64,000 nt of DNA from Marinomonas spartinae (GTDB lineage: Bacteria; Pseudomonadota; Gammaproteobacteria; Pseudomonadales; Marinomonadaceae), in the NCBI RefSeq assembly GCF_016461715.1, contig NZ_JAEMUI010000009.1:1-64000 (forward strand), given 5' to 3'. A model generated the notes under the pieces. The model saw nothing but the letters and a program-made list of their open reading frames with translations, was not told where the DNA came from and made no database searches. The translations under genes were made by a program, and so were the position numbers. Position 1 is the stretch's first letter, and each line of letters begins with the position of its first letter. Below, piece by piece: positions 7,925 to 17,719 of the stretch.

Positions 7925-10900
7925 CTACACTCTATCATCCTCTGGATCATAGCCAAGATTTGGCGCTAACCAGCGCTCCGTATCTTCTTTACTCATGCCC
8001 TTACGCTTGGCGTAATCATCCACTTGGTCAGGACCTATTTTGCCAATACCAAAATACGTTGAGGCTGGATGGGCGAAGTACCAGCCACTGACCGCTGCTG
8101 TTGGCAACATAGCAAAGCTTTCTGTAATTTCCATATCAATATTATCTTTGACATTCAATAGTGACCACAGTTTGGCTTTCTCTGTATGATCAGGGCAAGC
8201 AGGATACCCTGGCGCAGGGCGGATCCCTTGATACTTTTCTTTAATTAATTGCGCATTAGTCAAACTTTCATCTGGTGCATAGCCCCAGATCTCCTTACGC
8301 ACTTTTTCATGTAAGAACTCTGCTGTGGCCTCGGCTAAACGGTCCGCAACAGCTTTGATCATAATAGAATTATAATCATCGTGATCAGCCTCGTATTTCG
8401 CGACGATGGGCTCAATACCAAAACCCGCAGCGCACGCAAAAGCACCGATATAATCAGGAATCTTCGACGCTTTAGGGGCAACAAAGTCGGCCAAGCTATG
8501 GTTATATTTTCCCGGTGCCGTCAGTTCATTTTGTATACGCAAGAAAGATAAACGTTCTATAACTTCACTGCGAGACTCGTCTGCATAAATCTCGATGTCG
8601 TCATCGTCTACCTGGTTGGCTGGAAATAAACCCACTATGGCACGCGCCTGTAAACTGGCATTCGCGATCACGTTATCCAACATGGCAAGCGCATCGTTAT
8701 AAACACGCGTCGCTTCTGCACCAACCACTTCGTCCGTTAGAATGCGTGGATAAGCGCCAGCCAATTCCCACGTTTGGAAAAAGGGTGTCCAATCGATGTA
8801 ATGTCGCACTTCAGCCAAATCGATATCATTTTCAGTCAGCACTGTAAGGCCGATTTTATTGGGCGTCACTATGCCGCTGGAAAAATCGACGGGGGTTTTA
8901 TTTAGACGCGCTTTGTCCAGTGAGACTCGACGACCTGCTTTGGCTCGGTCTTTATAGCGCAGGCGTGTTTTTTCATAATCGACTTTGATCTCATCGATAA
9001 AGGCTTGTCGGCGGTTTTTATCCTTGCTCAGTAAAGCGCTGGCAACCCCCACGCTGCGCGAGGCATTGGTAACATGAACCACTTGATTTTGTTTATAGTT
9101 TTGCTCAATTTTAACCGCAGTATGGGCTTTGGAAGTGGTTGCTCCGCCGATCATTACTGGCAGGTTGAAGCCTTGTCGCTCCATTTCTTTTGCCACATGC
9201 ACCATTTCATCCAATGAAGGGGTAATCAAGCCGGATAAGCCAATCATATCGGCTCCTTCCTCTTTGGCGGTACGCAATATTTTTTCGGCAGGAACCATGA
9301 CCCCAAGGTCAATGACTTCAAAATTATTGCATTGCAAAACAACGCCAACAATATTTTTACCAATGTCATGAACATCGCCTTTTACGGTGGCCATGACAAT
9401 TTTGCCATTACTGGACGATGCGGTGTCCATGTTCAGGCGTTTCTCTTCTTCAATAAAAGGCATTAAGTAAGCAACGGCTTTTTTCATGACTCGAGCCGAT
9501 TTGACCACCTGAGGTAAGAACATTTTACCTGAACCGAATAAATCCCCCACAATGCCCATTCCATCCATAAGAGGTCCTTCAATGACCTCCAAAGGACGGG
9601 CATACGCTTGACGCGCTTCTTCGGTGTCATCATCAATGAATTCAGTAATCCCTTTAACCAAGGCATGGCTTAAACGTTCTGTTACGGGTAAGTTGCGCCA
9701 CTCTTGTGTTTCTTTTTCTGCGACCTCGCCAGTACCTGCAAACTCGCCAGCAATGGCTAGCAAGTTATCGGTCGCATCCGGCGTACGATTTAATACGGCA
9801 TCTTCTACTGCATCACGCAATTTAATTGGAATGTCTTCATACAAAGCTAATTGACCAGCGTTGACGATTCCCATAGTCATACCCTGCTTAATCGCATGAT
9901 ATAAAAACACAGCATGGATGGCTTCGCGAACAGGATTGTTGCCTCGGAATGAAAACGACACGTTAGACACCCCACCAGACACCTTGGCATAGGGCAGCTC
10001 ACGGGTAATGTCTCCCGTTGCTTCAATAAAATCTAACGCGTAACGGTTGTGCTCTTCAATACCGGTCGCTATGGCAAAAATATTGGGGTCAAAAATAATG
10101 TCTTCTGGCGGAAAGCCGACTTCATCAACTAGGATTTTGTAAGAGCGTCGACAAATCTCGATTTTACGCTCTCGAGTGTCGGCCTGGCCAACTTCGTCGA
10201 ATGCCATGACGATAACCGCTGCACCGTATTTCATGAGCTTTTTCGCTTGTTCACGAAAATTGTCTTCCCCTTCTTTCATACTGATGGAGTTAACAACCCC
10301 TTTGCCTTGAATCCATTTCAGGCCCGCTTCGAGAATGTCCCATTTAGATGAGTCCAGCATGATAGGCACGCGCGAGATATCGGGCTCAGAAGCGATCAAT
10401 TTAAGAAAACGTTCCATGGCAGCCTTGGAATCCAGCATACCTTCATCCATGTTGATATCGATAATCTGTGCACCGTTTTCCACCTGCTGACGAGCGACGT
10501 CCAATGCGGTATCGAAATCCCCCTCTTTAATCAAGCGTTTAAACATCGCTGAGCCCGTAACATTGGTCCGCTCGCCAACGTTCACAAATAAAGTGTTTCC
10601 ATCAATATTGAACGGTTCAAGCCCAGATAAACGACAGGCTTTTTCGATAGTGGGAATCTCACGGGGCGCAGATTGGGCGAAGGCTTTAGCAAAGGTTTCA
10701 ATGTGATTTGGTGTCGTCCCACAGCAGCCACCAATGATATTAATAAAACTGGAATCGACCCACCCTTGAATCTCTTCAAGCATTTCTTCCGGCGTTTCAT
10801 CGTATTCGCCAAACGCGTTAGGCAGGCCAGCATTAGGATGTGCCGATACATGTGTATCAGCAATGCGCGATAACTCTTCCACATATTGGCGCAAATCTTT

Positions 10901-11659
10901 TGGCCCCAACGCACAATTTAACCCCACAGAAAGTGGTTTAGCATGCGCAATAGAGTTCCAAAAAGCTTCAGTGGTTTGACCAGATAAGGTTCGGCCAGAC
11001 GCATCCGTAATGGTACCTGAGATCATAATTGGGTAACGAACGCCTGTTTTTTCGAAATAATCTAATACAGCATAAATGGCGGCTTTGGCATTTAAGGTGT
11101 CGAAAATCGTCTCAATTAGAATGAGATCCACACCGCCTTTAATAAGGCCATCAACAGCGACCGTATAAGCCTCGACTAGCTCATCAAAGTGTATGTTACG
11201 GAATCCTGGGTCGTTAACATCTGGCGAAATCGTACAAGTTCGACTGGTCGGCCCTACGGCACCAGCGACAAAGCGAGGCTTCTTAGGGTTTTGCTGAGTG
11301 AATTCATCAGCGGCCTCGCGCGCCAATCGAGCCGATTCATAGTTCAGCTCATAACTAAGCGCCTCCATATGGTAATCCAACATGGAAATGGAGTTAGCAT
11401 TGAAGGTGTTTGTTTCAATGATGTCAGCCCCCGCCGCTAAATAGGCTGAGTAGATATCTTTGATGATTTTTGGTTGTGTTAATGACAGTAAATCATTATT
11501 TCCTTTTAGCTCGCTCTCCCAGTCTTCAAAACGTTCACCACGGTAGTCTTGCTCTTCAAGCTTGTACGACTGAATCATGGTTCCCATTGCGCCATCAAGA
11601 ATCAGTACGTTTTGCGCTAAACGCGCTTCAATAATGGAATACGATTTGGACTTTACCAC
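7925..11659 (-). CDS. metH: cobalamin-dependent methionine synthase
   Basis: MetH methylates homocysteine from 5-methyltetrahydrofolate. The 1244 residues hold all four modules in order. The homocysteine-binding barrel has zinc cysteines in GLNCALGP and GGCCGT. The folate-binding barrel is at about 360-640. The B12 domain has the axial-histidine motif DVHDIGKN at about 765-775. The C-terminal AdoMet reactivation domain contains [13 protein letters not shown]. The frame can start at GTG 11665, but GAGG is only 2 nt before that codon, while the GTG at 11659 is 8 nt away, so I chose 11659. A hairpin follows the stop and then btuR. Confidence 0.96.
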   Translation of the reverse strand: MVKSKSYSIIEARLAQNVLILDGAMGTMIQSYKLEEQDYRGERFEDWESELKGNNDLLSLTQPKIIKDIYSAYLAAGADIIETNTFNANSISMLDYHMEALSYELNYESARLAREAADEFTQQNPKKPRFVAGAVGPTSRTCTISPDVNDPGFRNIHFDELVEAYTVAVDGLIKGGVDLILIETIFDTLNAKAAIYAVLDYFEKTGVRYPIMISGTITDASGRTLSGQTTEAFWNSIAHAKPLSVGLNCALGPKDLRQYVEELSRIADTHVSAHPNAGLPNAFGEYDETPEEMLEEIQGWVDSSFINIIGGCCGTTPNHIETFAKAFAQSAPREIPTIEKACRLSGLEPFNIDGNTLFVNVGERTNVTGSAMFKRLIKEGDFDTALDVARQQVENGAQIIDINMDEGMLDSKAAMERFLKLIASEPDISRVPIMLDSSKWDILEAGLKWIQGKGVVNSISMKEGEDNFREQAKKLMKYGAAVIVMAFDEVGQADTRERKIEICRRSYKILVDEVGFPPEDIIFDPNIFAIATGIEEHNRYALDFIEATGDITRELPYAKVSGGVSNVSFSFRGNNPVREAIHAVFLYHAIKQGMTMGIVNAGQLALYEDIPIKLRDAVEDAVLNRTPDATDNLLAIAGEFAGTGEVAEKETQEWRNLPVTERLSHALVKGITEFIDDDTEEARQAYARPLEVIEGPLMDGMGIVGDLFGSGKMFLPQVVKSARVMKKAVAYLMPFIEEEKRLNMDTASSSNGKIVMATVKGDVHDIGKNIVGVVLQCNNFEVIDLGVMVPAEKILRTAKEEGADMIGLSGLITPSLDEMVHVAKEMERQGFNLPVMIGGATTSKAHTAVKIEQNYKQNQVVHVTNASRSVGVASALLSKDKNRRQAFIDEIKVDYEKTRLRYKDRAKAGRRVSLDKARLNKTPVDFSSGIVTPNKIGLTVLTENDIDLAEVRHYIDWTPFFQTWELAGAYPRILTDEVVGAEATRVYNDALAMLDNVIANASLQARAIVGLFPANQVDDDDIEIYADESRSEVIERLSFLRIQNELTAPGKYNHSLADFVAPKASKIPDYIGAFACAAGFGIEPIVAKYEADHDDYNSIMIKAVADRLAEATAEFLHEKVRKEIWGYAPDESLTNAQLIKEKYQGIRPAPGYPACPDHTEKAKLWSLLNVKDNIDMEITESFAMLPTAAVSGWYFAHPASTYFGIGKIGPDQVDDYAKRKGMSKEDTERWLAPNLGYDPEDDRV

Positions 11660-11812
11660 TGTCACTACCTCAAAATGAATATGCGAGCTTACTATACCTA
11701 AAACTTAGCCGCTAAGTGTTGAATATTAATAATGTAGAATTGAATGATCTGACTCATCAAAGACACAATGCAAGAAGAGTAAAGTGAACTAATTCCATTG
11801 AAAACCCACAGA

Positions 11813-11849
11813 CAAAAAAGCCCTGCTTCTTCTTGGAAAGCAAGGGCTT
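11813..11849 (-). terminator. terminator downstream of the coiled-coil protein gene
   Basis: On the minus strand AAGCCCT and AGGGCTT (11849-11843 and 11824-11818) pair. The inner GCTT/AAGC arm has one bulged base, and TTTTTTG follows. It lies about 105 nt beyond the stop at 11953, leaving a long 3' UTR of 11850-11952 with no gene that I recognise. Confidence 0.85.
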
Positions 11850-11952
11850 AGAATGGCTGGCCGCGACACCTATGTCATCTGTTTCTTATCACTAGTTCGT
11901 GGTATGGTAGGCCGCTTTATCAACCAGAGAGCGCGTTTGAAAAAATAGCAAA

Positions 11953-13662
11953 TTATGCCTCTTTCTTTCTCCTACTCATATAGCCTGCCCCAAAGCCACC
12001 AGCTAACCCAAGTAATATTGCACCAGCCCAGAAGCCATATTTATCCAGTAAGTTATCGTTCTTCAGCGCCATTGTTTCACTACCATCGTACACTTGTCTT
12101 AAGATAACTTGATTGTGGTAGTTCATTTCTTGTGACACAAATAAGTTCAATTTAGCATTGGGGCGTTCGTTTAGGCCGTTTAATCGCCAACGCCATTGCA
12201 ATTGACCATTTTGGAGCGATGCTTCAACTTTAGGGCTGCTGATCATTTGGATGGCACTATCCGTTACCAACTGAGCAACGTAACTTTGCCCTGCTACAGG
12301 ATTAGCGACGCGGGCGGTGACAACAATCTCGAAGTTATTATGTAAAGAGGCTTCTTTAGGAAGCTGCCAAGTCACACTTTCTAGACTAACGGCTAGCTGA
12401 TTTTTAAGAGAGGCTACTTCCGCTTGAAACGGAATCAAGTCATTCACTTGAGCCGCCAATTTAGTTCGCTCTGCAGCATCTTTGGCTGATTGTTCTTTTA
12501 AGGAGGCCAACTCTTTCTCTAAATTGGCTTTATCTTGTTCTATGCCAGTCAATTGATCCGATAACGATTCGGCTTGAGCCTGGCTTGCTAATAACGCTTT
12601 ATTGCTGTCTTTTAGCGCCTTGTTCGCATCAACATTCATTCGTTCGAGTTGAGCTAATTGCGACTCTAAAGCCTCTATGTGACGAGCATCAACCGTGTGT
12701 TGTGCAAGTTGCTTTTTAAGTGTCTGTACATTCTTTTTATAATCGTCAATCAAACTTGCCTGTGCGTTTAACTTTGCTTCAAGAGTCGCTATCTGGCCCC
12801 GAATCTGACTGCTTTCTTGGTTGGTTGCCGTGTCGTCAGAAGACGTTGATTGATTTCTATATTGATCAGTTAATTTAGTCTGTAGGTGCTTTATCATGCC
12901 TTCTTGCACATGAATTTTATCCCATAAAGACTCTTGTTGTGCTCTGGCATCGGATATTTGACCTCCCAGCTTTAAATTCTCTGCTTTTAGTGAGTCTAAT
13001 GCTTTCTGGTCGGATAAATTATCAAGGGTTAATTTGTTATAGCGCTGTTGTAAGCTTTTTTGCTTGCTTTCTAGTGAACGGTATTTTTTTTGCAAGGCGG
13101 AATAAGCAGAGTTTAGCGTTTGATAGCTTTTGTTTAGTTTTACAAAATCCAACGTAGCATTTGTGTTGTCTTGATTTTGTGACGCTTTGTTTACAGAAAG
13201 GCGGCTTGTAAGTTGTTTTTTAAGAGAGGCATTTTCTGTTTTCAGCTGGGCAATTTTTTTATTAAGTTGGTCATTATCAACCCTAAGCTTAGCGTATCGA
13301 GATTCTAAATCACTGCGTAATCGCTTTTCCTTTTCTAGAGCAACCAAGGACTCAGAATTTGATGATGATTTTCCAAGAGCATCTATTAAGGCGTCTTTTT
13401 CATCCAGCTGATGTTGCAATTCAGTCAATTTGCTTTGGTTCTTCGCTAATGTCTGCTGCAGCGCTTCAATACGCTGGTTTTTTGCTTGCAATGTTTCTTG
13501 AAGGGAGGCCTTCTGGTTAGTGTTTGTCGGATTTTGCTGTGCGGATGCAACGGCTCCAGTTGTGCTGGATTGACCTTGCGATGACGTATTACTCGTCGTG
13601 CTACAAGCCGTGGTCATGAGTCCTAATGCAATAGGTATAAACAAAGTAGTGCGACTTATCAT
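11953..13662 (-). CDS. coiled-coil envelope protein with possible lipid and C-terminal membrane anchors
   Basis: I do not recognise this 569-residue protein. The N-terminus is a signal peptide ending LMTTAC-STT (C20). This is an imperfect lipobox, with T at -3. Residues about 50-415 are almost continuous heptad-rich coiled coil, full of Q, K, L, E and S. Residues about 420-535 look like a beta-rich domain (SVTWQLPKEAS, GQLQWRWRLNG, LNLFVSQEMNYH). The C-terminus is a glycine-rich membrane segment (about 542-563) ending SRRKKEA. If lipidated, S at +2 would send the N-terminus to the outer membrane while the tail sits in the inner membrane. It is monocistronic with its own terminator. Confidence is high that it is a gene and low on function. 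Confidence 0.85.
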   Translation of the reverse strand: MISRTTLFIPIALGLMTTACSTTSNTSSQGQSSTTGAVASAQQNPTNTNQKASLQETLQAKNQRIEALQQTLAKNQSKLTELQHQLDEKDALIDALGKSSSNSESLVALEKEKRLRSDLESRYAKLRVDNDQLNKKIAQLKTENASLKKQLTSRLSVNKASQNQDNTNATLDFVKLNKSYQTLNSAYSALQKKYRSLESKQKSLQQRYNKLTLDNLSDQKALDSLKAENLKLGGQISDARAQQESLWDKIHVQEGMIKHLQTKLTDQYRNQSTSSDDTATNQESSQIRGQIATLEAKLNAQASLIDDYKKNVQTLKKQLAQHTVDARHIEALESQLAQLERMNVDANKALKDSNKALLASQAQAESLSDQLTGIEQDKANLEKELASLKEQSAKDAAERTKLAAQVNDLIPFQAEVASLKNQLAVSLESVTWQLPKEASLHNNFEIVVTARVANPVAGQSYVAQLVTDSAIQMISSPKVEASLQNGQLQWRWRLNGLNERPNAKLNLFVSQEMNYHNQVILRQVYDGSETMALKNDNLLDKYGFWAGAILLGLAGGFGAGYMSRRKKEA

Positions 13663-13791
13663 TATATGCCCCTAAACAAACCCAAGCTCATCAATTAGTT
13701 AATCTGTTATGCCAGAATCCAGAGTGAAATGCAAAAAAAACGTAAATTTTTCACTCTTTTCAATAGCTTCTTTGATTGTAGATGCTGAAAT

Positions 13792-13829
13792 AAAAAATAC
13801 CCAAGACAAAACGTCTTGGGTATTTTTTT
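13792..13829 (-). terminator. terminator after pepN
   Basis: ATACCCAAGAC (13798-13808 region) and GTCTTGGGTAT (13813-13823) form an 11-bp stem with a short A-rich loop, flanked by A and T tracts on both sides. It lies directly downstream of the pepN stop on the minus strand and could also act on the plus strand. Confidence 0.9.
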
Positions 13830-13854
13830 AACTATTGCATTTTATAAAAATAGC

Positions 13855-16488
13855 TTATGCCAAAGATTTTGAAACCACTTCATAAACATCTTTAGAAAGA
13901 TCTTCTGCAAGAATACGTTCTAACTGTTGTTTCATCTGATCACTTAACTCTGGCTTGAGTTTTTTCCAGCGTGTTAGTGGTGTACATAACCGAGAAGCCA
14001 ATTGTGGATTCCGCTTATTCAAAACAATAATTTGATCGGCTAGGAATCGGTAACCAGAGCCATCTTTATGATGGAATCCTGAGATATTTTGACCAAACCC
14101 ACCCAATACAGAGCGAACTTTATTAGGATTCTTCAAATCAAATGATGGATGTTCCATTAAAGTCTTCACAACACCTAATGCATCATGGCTTTCTTGTGAG
14201 GCGCTTAACATCAACCATTTATTGACGACGAGAGGTTCGTTTTTCCATTGTTCGTAGAAAGCCGATAACATTTCTGCTGCACTCGAATGACCCGTATTCA
14301 CCGCAATAGATAAGGCGGCAAACTGATCTGTCATGTTATTTGCCTGCTTAAATTGTTCAGTTACCGCCGTTTGTGCTTGCAGATCAGTTGATTCAGCCCA
14401 GTATGACAGCGCTGTATTTTTCAATGAGCGGTGAGCAATGTCTTGCGCGCTGGCTTGATATTCACCATTGACGAGATGTTTCTTATAGACTTCAGCAAGT
14501 TGAGCGGACAGAGCATTGGCAATGGTCACTTTCAAGAAATGACGAGCCGTTTTAATTGACTGAGGGTCAATGACTTCGGCCAGTTCAGACAAATAGGCTT
14601 GGCTTGGCAATTCAAGAATCAAAGCCACCATCGCAGGATCAAGTGTTTCGTCTTCTAGTAGTGCTTTAAAGCCCGCCACTAAATTCGAGTCGATAGAGAA
14701 AGCTTCACCATGTTCAGCTTGCTTAATCAGTTGGCTCAACTCATTTACCGCCAATTGTTGTGCCGCACTCCAACGGTTAAAGCCATCACTGTCACAGGAT
14801 AACAATAGAAGCAGCTGTTCAGTGGTGTAATCGTAGCGCAACTTTACTGGTGCTGAGAATGAACGTAACAGCGATGGCACAGGCTTACAGTGCACATCAG
14901 TAAATTCAAATGTTTGCTCGTTGTCTTTCAGATGAAGCACGACATCATTTGAGAGCTCATCTTGAAAACCAACCGTTAATGCTTCGCCCTGTTGGCTTAG
15001 TAAGCCAACACGAATTGGAATATGCAGAGGAAGTTTTGTTGGCTGGGCCGGTGTTGGCGGCGTTTGCTGCTTAATGGTCAAACGGTAGGTGTTGGCTTGC
15101 TCATCGTATTCATCTGTTACGGTTACAACGGGCGTGCCAGCTTGCGAGTACCAACGTTTAAACAAGGTTAAATCCACACCAGAAGCATCTTGCATGGCGG
15201 CAACGAAATCATCACATGTTACTGCTTGACCATCGTGGCGCTCAAAGTATAAATCAGAACCTTTACGGAATGCTTCTGCCCCTAACAAGGTGCGGATCAT
15301 GCGAACGATTTCAGCGCCCTTTTCATACACTGTTAAGGTATAGAAGTTTGAGATTTCAATATAGGAAGCAGGCCGAACGGGATGAGCCATTGGCCCTGCG
15401 TCTTCTGCAAACTGTGCCGTTTTCAGAAAAGACACATCTTCCACACGCTTTACTGTTTCAGAATGCATGTCCGCAGAAAAAGTTTGATCACGGAAAACGG
15501 TGAAGCCTTCTTTTAGGCTCAATTGGAACCAGTCGCGGCAGGTAACACGATTACCAGACCAGTTATGGAAATATTCATGAGCGACAATGGCTTCCACACG
15601 AAGGAAGGTATCATCCGTGGTCGTTTCTGGACTTGCCAGTAAACAAGATGAATTGAAAATATTCAGTCCTTTATTTTCCATTGCTCCCATATTGAAATCA
15701 TCTACGGCGACAATCATGAAAATATCCAGATCGTACTCGCGGCCATAGGTTTCTTCGTCCCAACGCATAGCGCGCTTAAGGGCTTCCATCGCATAATCCA
15801 CTTTGTCTATATTATGAGACTCAGTGAAAATCTGCAGTTTCACATCACGCTTACTCATGGTTGTGAACACATCATTCTTAACGGCAAGATCACCCGCTAC
15901 CAAAGCAAAAAGGTAGGCAGGTTTGGGGAAAGGGTCGTGCCATACGACAACCGTTTTCCCTTCGTCCGTTTTGCTACGCTGAATTTCATTACCGTTAGAT
16001 AACATCACTGGGTAACGTGACTCATCGGCAATGATAGTGGTTGTAAAAACCGACATAACGTCGGGGCGATCTAGATAATAAGTGATATGACGGAAGCCTT
16101 CGGCTTCGCATTGGGTGCAAAACATGGAGGAAGAGCGGTACAAGCCTTCCAAACGCGTGTTGTTTTGCGGCTCAATCAATGTTTCGCAGGTAAGAACAAA
16201 CGTATCAGCTGTTGCTGTAATAATCAGTTTGTCATCCACCAAACGGTATTCTTCACTAGGGAGTGCATAGCCATCCATTGCAACACCAATTAACTTGACA
16301 TCTTCCCCCCCATCTAAAACCAGTGGTTGGGTTGATTTGCCACAGGCAGGGTTACGACGCATATGCAAATGCGATGTGACTACCGTGCTAGTCTCATCAA
16401 GATCAAACGTCAATTCGGTTTTATCGATAAGAAAAGGAGGAACCTTATAGTCTTTCAATAATATTGCTGAGGGTTGACTCTCTTTCAT
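13855..16488 (-). CDS. pepN: aminopeptidase N (M1 family)
   Basis: PepN is a cytoplasmic zinc aminopeptidase that clears peptides. The product is 877 residues (E. coli 870). The exopeptidase motif MGAMENKGLNIFNSS lies near residue 265, and the zinc motif HEYFHNW near 300 has its distal glutamate about 19 residues later (LKEGFTVFRDQ). The C-terminal alpha-helical superhelix is intact. AGGAGAG precedes the ATG. It is the last gene of the run yeaC-DUF2797-pepN, 10 bp after the DUF2797 stop, and ends in a strong terminator. Confidence 0.96.
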   Translation of the reverse strand: MKESQPSAILLKDYKVPPFLIDKTELTFDLDETSTVVTSHLHMRRNPACGKSTQPLVLDGGEDVKLIGVAMDGYALPSEEYRLVDDKLIITATADTFVLTCETLIEPQNNTRLEGLYRSSSMFCTQCEAEGFRHITYYLDRPDVMSVFTTTIIADESRYPVMLSNGNEIQRSKTDEGKTVVVWHDPFPKPAYLFALVAGDLAVKNDVFTTMSKRDVKLQIFTESHNIDKVDYAMEALKRAMRWDEETYGREYDLDIFMIVAVDDFNMGAMENKGLNIFNSSCLLASPETTTDDTFLRVEAIVAHEYFHNWSGNRVTCRDWFQLSLKEGFTVFRDQTFSADMHSETVKRVEDVSFLKTAQFAEDAGPMAHPVRPASYIEISNFYTLTVYEKGAEIVRMIRTLLGAEAFRKGSDLYFERHDGQAVTCDDFVAAMQDASGVDLTLFKRWYSQAGTPVVTVTDEYDEQANTYRLTIKQQTPPTPAQPTKLPLHIPIRVGLLSQQGEALTVGFQDELSNDVVLHLKDNEQTFEFTDVHCKPVPSLLRSFSAPVKLRYDYTTEQLLLLLSCDSDGFNRWSAAQQLAVNELSQLIKQAEHGEAFSIDSNLVAGFKALLEDETLDPAMVALILELPSQAYLSELAEVIDPQSIKTARHFLKVTIANALSAQLAEVYKKHLVNGEYQASAQDIAHRSLKNTALSYWAESTDLQAQTAVTEQFKQANNMTDQFAALSIAVNTGHSSAAEMLSAFYEQWKNEPLVVNKWLMLSASQESHDALGVVKTLMEHPSFDLKNPNKVRSVLGGFGQNISGFHHKDGSGYRFLADQIIVLNKRNPQLASRLCTPLTRWKKLKPELSDQMKQQLERILAEDLSKDVYEVVSKSLA

Positions 16489-16498
16489 GTACTCTCTC

Positions 16499-17323
16499 CT
16501 AAAATGAGAATGATGCTTGGTAACCAGTGTATTTGCGAATATTAATGACGCCTGTATCGAGCATCCAATATTGACCTTTAATGCCCATTAACACCCCTTC
16601 TATGTCAGGGGTTTTATCGCCATTAAGACTGGTTACCTTCGTTGGGTAGTCTAAAACGGGGTAAGTAAATTGATGCGTTTCGTTTTCATCAGACAAATCG
16701 GTAATTGATTGCAAACCGAATTCATTCTGTAATGCATCCAACCCTTCGTATAACAACCCGATTAAACGTTCTTGCTCATATTCTAAATCCAGCTCGGCGG
16801 CGTTTCCCTTTAACATATTACGCCAATTGGTTTTATCCGCCACTTGGCTTTTGAATAAGGTTTCCACTAATCCCGACATACGACGATTGTTGACACGAAA
16901 CAAGGCTCTTGCTTGGGTCGCCCCTTGGTCAATCCAGCGGGTGGGTAATTGATCACCACGGGTAATGCCTACTTTTAAGCCTGATGAGTTGGCAAGATAT
17001 ACATAATGATCTTGCATACAGTATTTTTCACCCCACTCGGGTTCTCGACAAGTGCCTAGATGGAAATGACATTTCTCGGGACTCATAATGCAGGCATCAC
17101 AAGCGGCCAATTTTTTAAAGCAAGGAAAGCAAAAGCCTTGGTTGAAGGACTTTTTGGTTTGTCGGCCGCAATGCACACAATGAATGTCGCCGGAAAGATT
17201 CAATGAGATTTTTTGCCCTAATAGGTCATTTAAAGCAACACTTTCATTCCCTAGAGTCAAAGAATACTGAACTTGGCCAGAGGGAGCCGACACCGACATT
17301 TTTTTCAAATTGCCCAATAACAT
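16499..17323 (-). CDS. DUF2797 zinc-ribbon / GIY-YIG-like protein
   Basis: The 274-residue product belongs to the DUF2797 family, whose function is unknown to me. The N-terminal half carries a cluster of nine cysteines (C49, C52, C65, C68, C75, C78, C85, C92, C102) in zinc-ribbon spacing. Immediately after comes HYVYLANSSGLKVGITR (about 106-122), which has the strand pattern of a GIY-YIG nuclease core. Typical family sequence such as PTRWIDQGA and VNNRRMSGLVE follows. The start ATG overlaps the yeaC stop by one base (TAATG), so translation is probably coupled. pepN follows after 10 bp. Confidence 0.82.
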   Translation of the reverse strand: MLLGNLKKMSVSAPSGQVQYSLTLGNESVALNDLLGQKISLNLSGDIHCVHCGRQTKKSFNQGFCFPCFKKLAACDACIMSPEKCHFHLGTCREPEWGEKYCMQDHYVYLANSSGLKVGITRGDQLPTRWIDQGATQARALFRVNNRRMSGLVETLFKSQVADKTNWRNMLKGNAAELDLEYEQERLIGLLYEGLDALQNEFGLQSITDLSDENETHQFTYPVLDYPTKVTSLNGDKTPDIEGVLMGIKGQYWMLDTGVINIRKYTGYQASFSF

Positions 17324-17604
17324 TAAACCTTATCCTTAGGGTCGTTGTTCACCCATTTAACGGTTTCATGCTCATTAGTGCTGGTTTTGCTGTCACAACC
17401 TGTATGTACGTTGCGATCAATGTACCCTACTCGGCTTTCTTCTGGCTTATTGCTATAGTCGTAGGTAATGACGGCCTGCAAGCAAAGCTCTTTTTGCTCT
17501 TCTGTTAAGCGCACACCATTTGGCCACTTACCCAATTCGACAGCTTGCTTCAAGCGAGCATAGACCTCTGGGGACATGTTATCGATCATTTCTTTAAAGT
17601 TCAT
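17323..17604 (-). CDS. yeaC: YeaC-like DUF1315 protein
   Basis: This 93-residue soluble protein resembles E. coli YeaC (PEVYARLKQAVELGKWPNG followed by LTEEQKELCLQAV). Its function is unknown. I chose the ATG at 17604; a GTG codon lies just before it at 17607. The stop TAA shares its last A with the ATG of the DUF2797 gene. The C-terminal tail after residue about 60 is hydrophilic and diverges from the E. coli protein. Confidence 0.8.
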   Translation of the reverse strand: MNFKEMIDNMSPEVYARLKQAVELGKWPNGVRLTEEQKELCLQAVITYDYSNKPEESRVGYIDRNVHTGCDSKTSTNEHETVKWVNNDPKDKV

Positions 17605-17651
17605 CACACACTCTCATTGCCGCTATGACACACGGCCTTTATAAATAACGG

Positions 17652-17697
17652 GCCAAGCCAATCCGCTTGTCGGATAGGCTTGTCGGATAGGCTTGGC
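17652..17697. repeat. hairpin with an internal 13-bp tandem repeat
   Basis: GCCAAGCC (17652-17659) pairs with GGCTTGGC (17690-17697). Inside, CTTGTCGGATAGG occurs twice head to tail (17666-17678 and 17679-17691), and ATCCG pairs with CGGAT to give an inner stem. It lies between the rhomboid gene stop and the yeaC start, both leftward. The duplication gives alternative foldings of what is probably the rhomboid gene's 3' hairpin. Confidence 0.6.
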
Positions 17698-17719
17698 ATT
17701 TTAAATCTGGCGACTAGGT

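Noticed and set aside
11660..11950. Riboswitch (cobalamin or SAM) upstream of metH
   Set aside because: No B12-box-like or SAM-riboswitch core is visible; only a terminator of the preceding gene.
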